DNA of 64,000 bases from Nemopilema nomurai (Eukaryota > Cnidaria > Scyphozoa > Rhizostomeae > Rhizostomatidae): positions 1,178,001-1,242,000 of the forward strand of contig PEDN01001352.1 of NCBI GenBank assembly GCA_003864495.1. Direction: 5' to 3'. The notes below the pieces were generated by a model. The model saw only the letters and a program-made list of their open reading frames with translations. It was not told the origin of the DNA and did not search any database. Of the stretch, positions 34,601-47,204 are shown in pieces (the first letter of the stretch is position 1; the number at the start of each line of letters is the position of its first letter). The position numbers and the translations under genes are program-made.

Positions 34601-37600
34601 CCCTTGACAAGTAAACATCTCTCGTAAATGAACGCTCCAAAAACAAGGCCGAAGTTTCGGGTAAAGACAACGAGAACAGAAATAGTGGTATGCTTAGGGC
34701 CGGACGACCAGCCCCGTACGCCTTGTGTTCGGACAGAAATCTTGAAGCAAGTTGTCTTTGACAAGCCAGAAAGATAATGTTTTTCCAAATACTAACTTAC
34801 AGTGTTGAATTTATGTCATGTTGCTTGGTGAGGCGTATAAAGGTCGTGTATATTTGAAATCCTGGTGGCTTCGAAAAGAAGATCAGGTTACGAAAAGGCA
34901 ATAGTACTAAAACGTTTTATGGATGTTTACTAAAACGTTTACTAAAACTCTTAACGAAGAAGCTAAATTGTTGGCTGGTTTCACGCAATAATTTTTTTCT
35001 ATGGATTTAATTTGGACTTTTGATTTTGCCGTGTAATATTAAATTCTTTTGTCAAAACTCTAACTATGATGAAATTTGATTGGCACAGTCCCAAGTAAGC
35101 ACGCAATTTGCTTTACTTATCAAGCTGTTAGTCCAACAAATTAGGGCGGCAATTCCAGATATCTCGAGCAACATCAATGGCCTGTCAACTTTTCGATTGA
35201 AAAGTGTAATATACCGTAATGGAACTCGAAACTATGATTCATGGTTAGTTGCATTCTGTATATTAATGGACTGGTTTCGTTCTGAAGACGACCAAAAACT
35301 TTATTAAAAATGTGATTTGTTTTTCAATGCATAATGACATCGTTGGCAATCGCAGATGAATGGGGCATGTCATTTAAACAGGTGATGTCAAGCCCTAAAA
35401 TCCTTACATCTTTAATTAACCGAAACCTAAAATTAGTATAAAATGCATATCCGAATCCAATCCAACAATTTGACAATTGTTTGTATAATTCATGAAGGTA
35501 AGCAGACTGTCCCCATATCCAGTGGCGTTGCCAAGCTCGTTCATTACGGTAGGAGCAATTTTTCGATATATTATTGAAATATTATTTGTCATAGAATGAT
35601 CTTTATTTAATATTTTAATACCTTAATCTACACATAACCAATCTACATATTTTTCAACTAAGAAGCAAATTTCATGCATGGTTTTCAATCTTACCCGGGA
35701 AATTTATGCCTTTGACAGTTAAAATAAAACCTTTCGTGGTGTGCTCTTTATTTAGTCATGATATGTATGCTTGTGAAAATTAATCATCCCAGAAGTTTTG
35801 AATGGCTTTTGCGGCGAACAGTAATATTTTAGATTTTATTTTCAGCCAATAGTAAAATCTATCCGTGGATAGCAGGTTTCAGCTGTGTAGTGGCTGAATT
35901 TTCATTTGACATAACAAATCGATTATATCCTGCGTCAGAATGCCACTGCAAAACTTATGAAGGCTACAGGCTTTGTTTTTGGCTGCTATGTAGGCTTTCT
36001 TTCACTGATTCATGATGGTCTCATTCAAAGCCGATTGATTATTTACGATTAAGTTCATTACAACTGACGTTATTGTCAACAAAATTCTGCCAGCTTACAA
36101 AAAGGAAAAGGACGGCAATAGCCGCAGCTCTCTTTTCCACTGCTTTTCTATTCTCATTTTGCCATCTTGTCAAGCCATTTAAGAAAGAATTATTAGATTG
36201 TAACAATTACAGTCTTCACAACTGACTCCATGTCGAGCATCAAACACTATTTAGGGTAGGTAACCTGAGTAAAACTCCCTATTGGTTGTTTCTCACTTTT
36301 CTTCTATAGGTGTTAATCCAAAACGTAAGATGTACCAGATTTGTTTCATTGACGCATTATGCCTTCCTTAATTAAGAAACCGTTAAAATCAGGCTAAATT
36401 TAACAGAGCTAGCCAAATAGGCCCTTCCTTGTTTTCCCTAATAAAGGATTCCCTAGATTGGCCGCAGGACACAACTCGAGCTCAACGAGGCCTTGATGCG
36501 ATGCGATGAAGTGATACAAATTTGCACTCTTAACTTACCTTGGTGTAGCCCTGGTGTTACTGGATGTCTAAATGTGATTCCAAAGCCAACCCTGTTTCCA
36601 AATCTACGAAGCATAGCAATGTGATGACAAAGTATTTGTCGGTACTATTTTATATGACGGAATAAACATGAATGCGCAGCAAACAGTCATGATACTAGAT
36701 ATACGCTGAGCAATCAGGCCACCATCTTGCCAACGCTCTCTTGCCCAGAAGAACATCAGTAACGGTGGATGATTACTTATTGTGGTCAACAAGTTCTGTT
36801 TCCGCTCTGTTTATTTGATCGCCACCAACAAATATTGCGCTATCCAGAATCTTTTGTGAATTTTTTATTTTGTCTTTAAAGCAAATATTGGAATTCATGA
36901 ATCTTTGTTCATAGAACAATTTAAATTTTTTGCCGAGTTTTGATTCTACGATTCCGACCATTTATGATTCTCTGCTTCCTGCAACCCTTTCGGAATCGAT
37001 AGTTTGGTCTCCCGACAACGGATTTACCAAAGACTTAGAGTCAAATGGAAGTAAATACCTTCGTTTAAATTTGCTTTAAACTTTGAGTTCAAATAACACC
37101 TGCTGAAAGTTGATACCTTTAAACTTCCGTTCGGTTTTAAGAAGCCTACATGAGTTGCTATTAAATACAAGCAGTTGTGCCGGGTATCCATGTTCTGTAG
37201 TCCCATCCAAAACATACATTGCATCGCGAATATAGCTCAGAATAGCCCACTGTCGATATTTATCCACTGTAAACAATATATTCGTGTTCAGGCATGTCGT
37301 CACTCGACCTCAACGAAGAGTCACCCTGAATTAATTGTGCAAACAGTTCAAAGCTCCACCATCTCCCCTAGATTTGCCTGGTGCATGACATTTTCCATGC
37401 AGTTGGTCCAACCAAACCAACAAGTCTTCATGCGCGTAGAGACTAGACCATTATCTTCATAATCACGGATACATTTTACAGTCCATGAAACACAAGTGTT
37501 TTCCCCATACCTGAAATGGTTTCTATATTGGACACCAGTATTTTTGGCGATTTTGACATTCCAGGCTATATTATTCATATGTCAACTGGTTGGCTATCTT

Positions 37601-40600
37601 AGGCTTATAATTAAGAATGATAATTTCTAACATCAGTTTCTCAGCGCTGAAATTCAGTGCAATCTGATTCAGAGGTTCTACCTTTATGATAGCTAACTTA
37701 CTTAATTGGAACAGTGGTCAATGTGGTTCCACGTTATCAAATTTTCGAAGTGGCAGTTGTTGCTGCATAGCCACTATTAAAAAGATTTGGAAGTTAATAC
37801 CATTGGTGAAAATTATTAGTCTTTTGTGCTGCTTACCCATAAATCTTTAGAATATAAGAGAACATGGGTGTAGAAAAAGCCATTATCTCAATGTTTTCAA
37901 TTTGAGTTTGAAAAAAGGGCGATATCAAGATCGCTGATGTGGTTTTCCAAATTAGAGAACTTTGCCGTTGGCCAAATGTTGAATAACCACTTTGGGTTGC
38001 TTTGCTGTTTAGTTTCTATTAATGACGTCATGTGGAAATCATTCCCAAAAGTTCTGCGGATGCTTCGAAGACTTGCCCGTCAAAAAGAATCTAAGCATTC
38101 TTTGGGTATGCGAATGTCGGAAAATGACCAGTAGCTAACACAATAACTAGCCATTTGCATATCGAATACCAAGCAAAGGTTGTGAAAAGAGCCCGTGATT
38201 GGTTGCGTTATTACCAATCAGCACCCACTTCACACCTTATAGACGAATCCAAGTGAAAATTCAATCTCGCTCGTACATATAATGGGGTTTTGCGCATATG
38301 TGGAGACATAACTGAAAATATCTAGATGAAAAGGTGACCAAGCTTACCGAATATTAAGTAAAATTTTTGTCAGCGTTTGTTTTGATGCAATCTATCAATT
38401 CTATTAAGATGTTGTCCTCAAGACGAACCACTATTGATCTGGTTATTGCGTGCTTTGCAACTATGAGATAGCTGCGCTCTTTCTGTTGGAGTTTCATCCT
38501 GGTACACGCGTGGAGTATACTGTTCATCCTTTCCTATAATCTTTGAGAAATGCTTCCTACATGCCGAGCGTTATTTCAGTAGAAGCGAACTTCCCCATGG
38601 GATTATATTGTCAACAACATTAATACGGCTGTTGAGTCTTCATAATCAACCGAGTTCTATTTGCTCGAGTGCCATTAGGCAAGCGGGATGGAAATAATCG
38701 TGCGTATTCAGCAGGTCTTTCGTTAGTCACATAGAGTAGACCATTCATACGTTGGAAGTGCTATGTTTTTACCTAGAACATTTTGTTTTGCCAAAACTGT
38801 TGTTAAGCCTGGTTCAAATACTTCGCAAGTGACTGCTGATCGCAGCTTTCCTCTGCTTTTGATTGCCCTTTTAATTAATATCAGCTTTACGGCATCAGAA
38901 TTTTTGCTTGCGATTTGTTTGCAATTTCTGAGTAATCGCACGGGAGGGCGTGCAGTGATTGGAATGCACAGGCTTTCACAAATTGAAAAGATGACTCCTA
39001 TTGACTCCTGCAGGAGAGAAAATGAAAGAAGCTCGCATCAATCCTACAGCGAGAGGCGTGGTTTAATGCTAGTGACTTTCAATCCTACAACTCTTCTCAA
39101 CGATTTTACAAACTGTAAACTCACCATAGATGAACAGTATTCCTCACATTGTTCTTTCGGCTCTTTTAATTGTCTTTCGTTGAGAATTAACGAACACTAG
39201 ACTAAACTACCGTGTCCTGAAATAATCCTGCAGTGAATCCTGGAGGTGAAGGACAAGTGATTGCGTCGATTTGGCCATCTATTTCAGGCCCATTTCCGGC
39301 AATCTCAAGCTAGTCTCATCGTTTTATTGCAAGTCTTGCTGTTTGACCTTGATAGAGGTCTTACCAGCCACCTGCCTCCCAGTTTGCGATTCTTCAGACT
39401 TCTTTCAGTCTTGTAGGTCGAATCCATACTTGTGAAAGATCCTCTCAATTAATAAATTATTCATTACGTAATGATTGCTGATGCTTGTTAAAATTGTTTT
39501 GTATTTGAGTTTAATATTCAAGTGCCAATTTCTCAGCCGACGTTTGAAATGCTAAGAAGGAACTGTGCAATACCTGTTCTTCTCCTTCGCAGCCTTCTTG
39601 GATATTCTTCGCAGCCTTCTCCTTCGCAGGCTCACTTGCACATTCTTGTACATCTGGCATTTGGTTGCCATAAACAGCACTTACACGTGGACACCCAAGT
39701 CATCATGATTTTCATGTGAATGAGGTACATTTGAAGCGTTCACTGTCCTTGTCTTGAATTATTCAGAAAAACCGATAACCAGCTGATTGCAGTGAGCGAC
39801 AAGCGAGTAAATGGTAAGCTCGAGGGGCAATTCACTCTTGCAAATAGCGTGCGAGATTTCCATGAACAATAAGATCTCCAGGGATTTTTTGATGAAGCAA
39901 TAGAATTTTCACCAAAGGTGTACGAGATTCTTTTGGAGTGATTTGTCCCTCGGGTGATATCGCCAATAATAAACAGAATCGACGCCAGACTCGCCAATAA
40001 CAAACACCTGATTGGATTTAAAATTAGCATTTAGAATAAATGGGTGAAGAGAATTCAGTACCTGTATTGCCTACATTTGTCCAAGATCTACACTTGTCAA
40101 TTCCTTCAAGTTCTGTGCTTGCAAAACATTGCAAATGAATAAATTGCGAAAGGCAGTGCTCTAAAAGGTTCAGTGCTCTGTAGCAAAAAGTATCAGCAGA
40201 CAGTATGCTGGCTATCCTGTACTTTGAGCTCAAATTTTTCATAAATTTATGAAAAGAGTAAACCAGAGACACATCGTTTTGGGGATGATTAAACATAATC
40301 CAGAACGTTTCGAAGCACGTGACAGCTGTGTTTCGAGAATCATTTTAATCTTTATTATGAGAAGAAACGATTAAGTGTCCCCATTGAAATAATCTATCTG
40401 TTTTGACTTTTGAATATGAACACCTTACAAAAACACATATACACTATGGTCTTTCTCTGAACAAATGCAATTAATCGCTGTATTTCAATACGATGTCGGC
40501 ATGAGTTTCTGGCAAAACAACATTGACCTGCACAATGTCTAGAAGGAATATTGTGAAAATGTTTACTCTTTTATATGTTCCAAGCACCTTTTTTGAAATG

Positions 40601-41469
40601 TAGAATAAAGTACTGGTTCAAATAAAGGGGTTTAGAACTTTGATACGATCGAACACTATGCATGATATGTCTTTGCTTTTCCATTAACGACCACTGAACG
40701 AACTCTTTAATGAAAGTAAAATTGACGTTCATTTTTACTGTTGCAAAGTTGGTGATCCATATCCAAGTGCTTTTGCCACCAAATACCCTCTTATTCACGG
40801 TGCTTCTTTCGTTGTATGTATCCACCTGCATCAATCTTCGGCTACACTGATAAATGAATCAATCAATATTGGCAGTTAGTGGTGAAGTTGCTACAGTAGT
40901 TTTGCATGAAATCTCATTTCCACATTGGGCTTAGAAATAGACAAGAATTGCCTTCCTGCTTCAGGCTTTTCAATTTCAGTTTAAATCGAAGTGAGATCTA
41001 GAAAAATAAATTTTTTAGATAACAGCTCTGCACGTGAAACATTGAGTTTCCTCCATGTCGAAATGTGATATTGGTGCTTGATAGCTAGCTGTAGCTTCAT
41101 ACCCGAGCAACTCACAACGATCGATACGAGTTTGATATTTCTCGGCTAATAACGATATTCCTTGGCCTTGGCCCTGATCAGGCACTTGTACGAAACCAGG
41201 CCGTCAGTCTTTGATCAATCCTTCCCCCCTGGTTGTGACATTTATTATTACTATCGAAGTATTCCGCTCCTATGGGTGAAAGAGAGTTTTTTAGCAAGTC
41301 TTCGTGTAATTGGCTATTAATGTAACGTCCAAAATTAGATTTCATTAATTAGAATCACGATAAGAATTCAGTAGCATTCACCCTGTGCCGAAGACGATGA
41401 AGCTGTTGTTGCTGCTGCCCGAATTTCTACTGTTTTGAACAGTGGTTTTGGCGGGTAAAGAGAGAGAAG
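31693..41469. other. Large intergenic interval without a supported gene
   Basis: About 9.8 kb with only short open frames and no recognisable domain. Noted content: a G-rich tract near 33175-33255, a cluster of short minus-strand open frames at 37024-37578 that together look faintly protein-like but are broken by stops, and a 145-codon frame at 38763-39200 with a hydrophobic stretch and no family match. It presumably also holds the promoters of the acyltransferase (-) and POLK (+), which diverge from this interval. Confidence 0.5.
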
Positions 41470-43439
41470 ATGGCTGACAAGACTTGTGTTTCGTCTTCTG
41501 ACGACGAAGAGGATGATGACTGGAAAAGTATTATCCATGAAGGCCATCAACTATGGAGCCCTGTGAGCAGTGAAGATGTTGCAAATGTAGTTAATGAAAA
41601 TGTCCTTGTTCCAGAGATGTCAAGCCTAGGCCATGGCGCAAGCGAAGACTCTGTTCGGAGAATGAATTTGAACGATCATAAAGCTGGAATGGAAGGTCTT
41701 GATAAGGAACGAATAAATCAAATAATTTTTGAAGTAAGCAAGGGCTCAAAATTTTATGAAAATGAGAAGAAGAAAGAAGAAAGGGTGGTCGCGAGAATTA
41801 AAGCAATGAAGGAGCAAATGTCAACTTTTTCAGACCTTGACTTTAAAAATGCCAAAAAGGAGGCAAAAATATTTGCCAAGCAAGTTGAGACTGAACGAGA
41901 CCTTAGTCACATCATAGTCCACATAGACATGGATGCGTTTTATGCTGCTGTTGAAACTAGGGACAATCCAAAGTTTAAGGATGTACCCATGGCTGTTGGT
42001 TCATATGATATGCTTGCACATCAAATTATGTTGCTCGGAAGTTTGGTGTGAGAGCTGGAATGCCAGGATTTATTGCTAAGAAGTTATGTCCAAATCTGAC
42101 CTTGGTTCCTATGAATTTCAAAAAATATCGAGAAGTTAGTAACCAGGTGCAAGAGGTTATATCCCAATATGATCCAAATTTTTGTACAATGGGTTTAGAT
42201 GAGGCATATCTTGATATTACAGATTATATCAGGGGTAAGTTTAAAGAAGGGAAGGACGATGCTACCAACTTGTCTCTTACCTCCAATGATGACGATTCTT
42301 TCCAAGATGCTGATTGGGATGCTAAAGCTCGAAAAACACTCGCAGAGAGCACTGTTAATGAACTGAGAGAAAGAATTTTCAAAAAAACTAACTTGACAGC
42401 CAGCGCAGGAATAGCCTGTAATGTGATGCTTGCAAAAGTGTGTTCTGATATGAACAAGCCCAATGGACAATATTATTTGCCCTCTGACAGAGAATCAGTT
42501 TTGAATTTTGTGAAGGACCTTCCAATTCGAAAGGTTTGTGGCATAGGCAGGGTAAGTGAGCAGATTTTAAATGAGCTTGGGATTACTGTCTGTGGTGATT
42601 TATATGAAAGGAAGGCTCTCCTTTTTTTATTGTTTTCAACAATTTCATTCCAACACTTTTTGAGGATATCTCTTGGTGTCTCTAGCTCCATACTTGATAG
42701 TGAGACAAAAAGGAAAAGCATTAGTTCTGAAACAACATTCCAAGAAATAAATGACCCAGAAAAGCTTTTGCAGGTGTGCCATGGACTTTGTGAAAGCCTG
42801 GCTAATGATTTACAGAAAGAAAATCTGGCTGGGAAATGTATCACTGTAAAGTTTAAATTCACAAACTTTGAAGTAAAGACGAGTGCAAAGACACTGTCAG
42901 AGTATGTTAACACAGCAGAGGAAATTTTTATAGCTGCAAGAGAAATAATCAAAACCCAGATTAAAGGCCATCATGCAGAGAAATTTCAACTGCGTTTGCT
43001 TGGTGTAAGGGTTTCAGAGTTTGGTGTGAAAAAGAAAGGCTTTCAGAATACCCTTGATTCATTCTTATCAAGAAGAGGGTCGCACTGTACAAAGGCTGAA
43101 ACTAATGAGGCACAGAGCAGTAACAACAAGGAAGATGAACAAACGGACAATTTTGCCAAAGCTAAATCTTTGAAGAAAAAAGGCTTATTAAATTTTGTGA
43201 TTTGTCCAGTCTGTCAAATTAGTCAATCAACTGATGACATTAATTTACACATCGACTCATGTCTAAACAAACAAGCCATAAAGAAAATCCTTTCAGCTGA
43301 CAGACAAGTTGATATGGACAAAGAAAAGACACCAACTGGGAAGAGCCAAAAGAGAAAATTGGATAGTGTAAATGAAAAGAAGAAGCCACTGAAGAAAGCA
43401 ACATTGCAGTCTTTTTGGAACTCAAATCTTAAAAGCTAG
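41470..43439 (+). CDS. POLK: DNA polymerase kappa, intronless copy with one frameshift
   Basis: Y-family translesion polymerase. Frame 1 (from ATG 41470) carries the N-clasp region and palm motif [10 protein letters not shown]; frame 2 carries [14 protein letters not shown], the catalytic [10 protein letters not shown], the fingers/thumb ([25 protein letters not shown]), the little finger, one UBZ zinc finger (CPVC...H...C, about 43206-43262) and a basic, PCNA-binding-like tail ending KATLQSFW. The frames are offset by one missing base at about 42012-42023, between ATG CTT GC and ACA TCA AAT TAT; all else is intact to TAG at 43437. Conceptual length is about 655 residues against 870 in human, with one UBZ rather than two. 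The lack of introns suggests a retrocopy. The shift means either a recent pseudogene or a sequencing/assembly error. The D-M-D and D-E catalytic acids are split across the break. Confidence 0.9.
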
Positions 43440-45149
43440 TAAGTAGTGAAATTCACAATTTTATCAATTTGGCTAATAACCCTTTGGCATGTAAATTATC
43501 ATCCTTTTATTTATTAGTATTAATTATTGGTAATTGCTGGCTGTATTGGTAATTTTCCTTTTTAAACCAAAATTCCCTACTTCAATGCAAAACATCGGAA
43601 TATAATATTTATGACCATGGTAGTAATTGACAATCTACTTAATGGCATCAGTGAAGATAAAATATTCCTTGATGTTGTTGTATTTAAAATGAGTTTACAT
43701 TATTTCAGAATGCAGGCAGTTTTGAAAGTTATTTTGAGGCACAAAGAAGGATATTATTTCTCTGGAACTTTCCCATCAACCAAAGAATTAAGCAATTTTT
43801 CTCGTGTAGAAAAAGGTTATTGATCATCCAGTTTAACAAGCTTTGAGAGAATTGTTCTTTTAACTCTCATGTGTATGACATGTTATATTAATATCTGCTC
43901 AAGTAAAAATGTGTTTTAAGAGCATTTAATCCTATGAAAAAGCTCTTCTAGGCTTAACACGAAAATATCTTCTTTGAAACAAATCAAACCTCTTACCAAG
44001 TCGAGGAAACTGTGGAGAACATGTGATTGCCAATAGACAAGGGGAGATGAGTTCCAAAAGTCAACTTTTTGTAAAGTTGTTGCAACCCATCAAGAGCACT
44101 AGATGTGTAGCATATAAACAACAAGAATTCCCATTTTTCAGAGCTGGTTTCATCTCATCCCTAGGAATCTTCTGTCCAAAGCCTTTCTTCAATACTCAGT
44201 TTGACCTGGTTGTGTTTGTTTTCCACTCAAAAAACATAATAAGTAAAGCTCCATAGGACCATGTATTTAATGAAAGTCTATAAGAACATTAAAACTTAAT
44301 GTGTTTGTCTGAATGAATAAGAATCTGCAATCATTTCAAAACCTTCACAAAACTTGCATAAATACTAGACAGGCCTGCAATCTCTTCCTTATGATATGAA
44401 GAATATATTTGGCAACAAAATAGCAGGTACTTCCATTGATGATATTAATTTTCTTGTTTTCTCTTTATTGGTTTGCCCTATTTTCAGTCTTTTTATCATC
44501 ATGTAGAAGATTGAAATTAAGATTTAAATAGCTTCCATGATATACTTTGATATAGAAAGTAAACTTTTCATTTAACTATCAAAAACATGAATCTGACAAA
44601 TGTGTCAAAGGACCATGGGTATAGTACAGAAAATTCCACAGTCCTTTACCAAAATATTAGTGGGTACAATTGGATGATATCTCACATCAACATTAACATG
44701 AAAATTATGATATAATTTCTTTTGAAAGTTGGAATCACATTTCAAATTGTTTTGAATAAGCATCACAATTGATTTTTGGCAAGCAAATAGTTATTGAGGG
44801 CTTCATATTTCAGTTCAAGTTCGAAAAATTTGAAATAAAGACCAATGTGATGAAAATTTTCTGAAAACAAGACATCAAAACATATGTGAGTCAAGACTGA
44901 AAGATCATTGATTACATCTTAATCTAAATTAACTGAGGTGAATTGGAAACATTAGAACACTAACTAGCCCCTTTGGAGGCCCATGTGTTGGCTGTGTGGA
45001 GTTTTATTTAGAATCCAAAGTATGAAAAAATCAGGCACATTAGGCCTAGAAGGATAATATAGTTGATTTTAAGGGTAATTGTATCAGGGTAAAATGAGTG
45101 TGGACTTTCTAGGGGCCTAGTCTTTGCCTAAAGCATGAAAGCATTTCAA
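43440..45149. other. Interval between POLK and FAM204A
   Basis: Convergent 3' ends of POLK (+) and FAM204A (-). No domain-bearing ORF. No poly(A) tract marks the 3' end of the POLK copy, so a recent retrotransposition footprint is not seen. Confidence 0.5.
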
Positions 45150-45941
45150 TCACATATTTCCTTTTAACTCCCATCGTTCTTTGTGATCAAACATCCATTT
45201 AAGTTTTTTTCTTTTTCTATCTTGCTTTTCCTTTGCAATTTTTCTCTGCTCTAAAAAGGCATTTGCTTTTAATGTCTGTGAAATACTTTCTGCCATGTTT
45301 CTTTCTGAAATCTCATCGCTTATTTTTTCTGCAAGCTCAAGGTCTTTTTGTCTTAATGCCTCATCTAAATCCTTTTCAATTTTACTTTTCTTGGCTCCGT
45401 GTGGGTCGTATTGCTCACAGACTTTGAAGTCCTGGTATGGCAACTGTTGTGTCTCATCAATATTACATTTTATCATGTTTCTCCTTGCATAAATACTTTC
45501 CACTGCCTTTTCAATTGATTCAACACCATCTGTTGGTATTCTATCAGAAGTCCCCTTTGTTTGCTTGATGCCAAAACAATTTTGATCTTTTTGGTTTGAC
45601 GAACATGAGTTGAGTTCTATTTTCTTCTTTTTGCGATCACAGTTTCGTGGCCTTTTATTCACAAAATATTTTTTAGAAGATCTTTCTTCTTTCTTTCTAT
45701 CCTGAAGATTTTTGTCCTTCAACTTTTGAAAACGGTCCTTAAAACTGTCCAAGCGCTCTTTTACACCATCTCCCTTTATACATGTTTCTTCCTTTATTCG
45801 GCCACTAGCTGAGGCCTCTTTCTTACATGTCAAATCGCTTTCTTTGTCGCTTATGTCCGTAGCGTGAATGTTTGAAATTTCTTGACTTTCATCGTCTTGG
45901 GTTTCTTCTTCACTTTCGTAGCAAAGCAAACCACGAAACAT
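45150..45941 (-). CDS. FAM204A: FAM204A-like protein, single exon
   Basis: The ORF opens further upstream (46088), but the ATG at 45941 gives MFRGLLCYESEEE, which matches the short hydrophobic-acidic start of FAM204A; this gives 263 residues against about 233 in human. The N-terminal half is acidic and low complexity, the middle is Lys/Arg rich (RPRNCDRKKKK). The conserved C-terminal block is clear: YDPHGAKKSKIEKDLDEAL, then ELAEKISDEISERN, and the ending KKLKWMFDHKERWELKGNM, predicted helical or coiled coil. The function of the family is not established; the basic runs suggest a nuclear protein. There is no intron. It sits head-to-head with nothing: RSPH9 lies upstream on the same strand, 1.3 kb away. 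Confidence 0.85.
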   Translation of the reverse strand: MFRGLLCYESEEETQDDESQEISNIHATDISDKESDLTCKKEASASGRIKEETCIKGDGVKERLDSFKDRFQKLKDKNLQDRKKEERSSKKYFVNKRPRNCDRKKKKIELNSCSSNQKDQNCFGIKQTKGTSDRIPTDGVESIEKAVESIYARRNMIKCNIDETQQLPYQDFKVCEQYDPHGAKKSKIEKDLDEALRQKDLELAEKISDEISERNMAESISQTLKANAFLEQRKIAKEKQDRKRKKLKWMFDHKERWELKGNM

Positions 45942-47204
45942 GATTTTTTTCCTAGCTGCAATCAATAATAAACTTTCAAAATGTTTGGTATTGTTGTTGC
46001 TGTCGAGATTGTGCTCCTTCGCAATGGGCAGAGATTTTGATGTCTCGCAGGCAATTTGGCACCCATGGAGATAGTGTGATGGCACCATAAAACTCTTAAC
46101 TACAGCCGCCGCCCGATCTCTTTAGCCAATTATTTCATTGCATACCTGTTTATCCATTCCTAAAGATAAGTCAATTGGGAGAATGTGTTGGCTATAAAAA
46201 ATCTGTAATTTTGGGCATCAACTATGGGCTTGTTTGTAAGACTTGCTTTTGGCGTCGATAAGTTGTCGAATACAGAAAGTAATGTATTTGCCAATTTGTC
46301 AATTTTCATAGAATACTTTGCCTTTGGCAAAGTTCAGTTCTTTCATGTTGTACTAGTCTTGAATGAAAAAGTATTCATTTAATGCTTGATGATTTACGTT
46401 TTTGCTAATGTATAATAATTGTCTGAGTGTCAAGATATCTCTGAGAACTGCTGTCGTATTATAACTGCAGTTTCATCAGCACACTTGATATGCTGTGTAG
46501 TCAGAAAGGCCTTGAAAAAGTGATAGGCAGCTACTTCGAAAGGGTGTGGTGATAACGAGATTTCCCCAGGCCACACATTTTCTGCGTTTCTGCGTGGCGC
46601 AATTCCCTAAAAGCAAACGCCAAGCTGGCAGTACAGCTTGGTACAAGTACCAAATTGGAGTTATCAAACATCAAATGAAGTTTCCACTTCATAATTTTTG
46701 ATTTCTTACCCAGGAACTGCTACTAGACAAAGGTTTACCTACTTCTTTACCACTCTCGAGTGTTTCTCAATACATTGTATCAAATATATATTAACTTGAG
46801 AAACAGCTTCCTTCGCTTATTGGAAAGACAAGCCCCTTGCTAATGACTAATTTTAGGCACGTGTTAGTGGAATAGCTATTGAAATTTTAGTGACAGTAAC
46901 GATGTTTCTCAAATGCGCTGGTGCATATACACATGATACATCTATATGCTCCCTATTATCTATCGCATTAAAAAATGCGCACCTAAGGAAGAAATTTCAC
47001 ACGAGCACCAGAATGAGAACATTGATGTCTCTAGCATTAAAATAATTTGGCATTCGCTTTTCGAACAAGGACGAAAAGAGACACCTATCATTCCAGGAAA
47101 CAGATAAGACAATTGCTTGAAAAAATAGAAATAATCTGGGAAAAGCTATTAATAATTAGGGATGAGTACAAGACAATATACAAGTGAAAGTTGTTGCAAT
47201 GTTC
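45942..47204. other. Interval between RSPH9 and FAM204A
   Basis: Contains the FAM204A promoter/5' UTR and the RSPH9 3' UTR. The FAM204A frame stays open to 46088, with an extra ATG there, but that extension does not resemble the family. No other gene seen. Confidence 0.5.

Noticed and set aside
38810..38830. ggttcaaata, resembling a tRNA B box
   Set aside because: No matching A box, acceptor stem or cloverleaf at the right distance.
38763..39200. 145-codon plus-strand open frame with a hydrophobic stretch
   Set aside because: No recognisable family, an unclear start, and an equally good frame on the opposite strand.
42195..42952. Minus-strand open frames over POLK and similar ones over the acyltransferase and RSPH9
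   Set aside because: Shadows of the real coding strand without their own domains.
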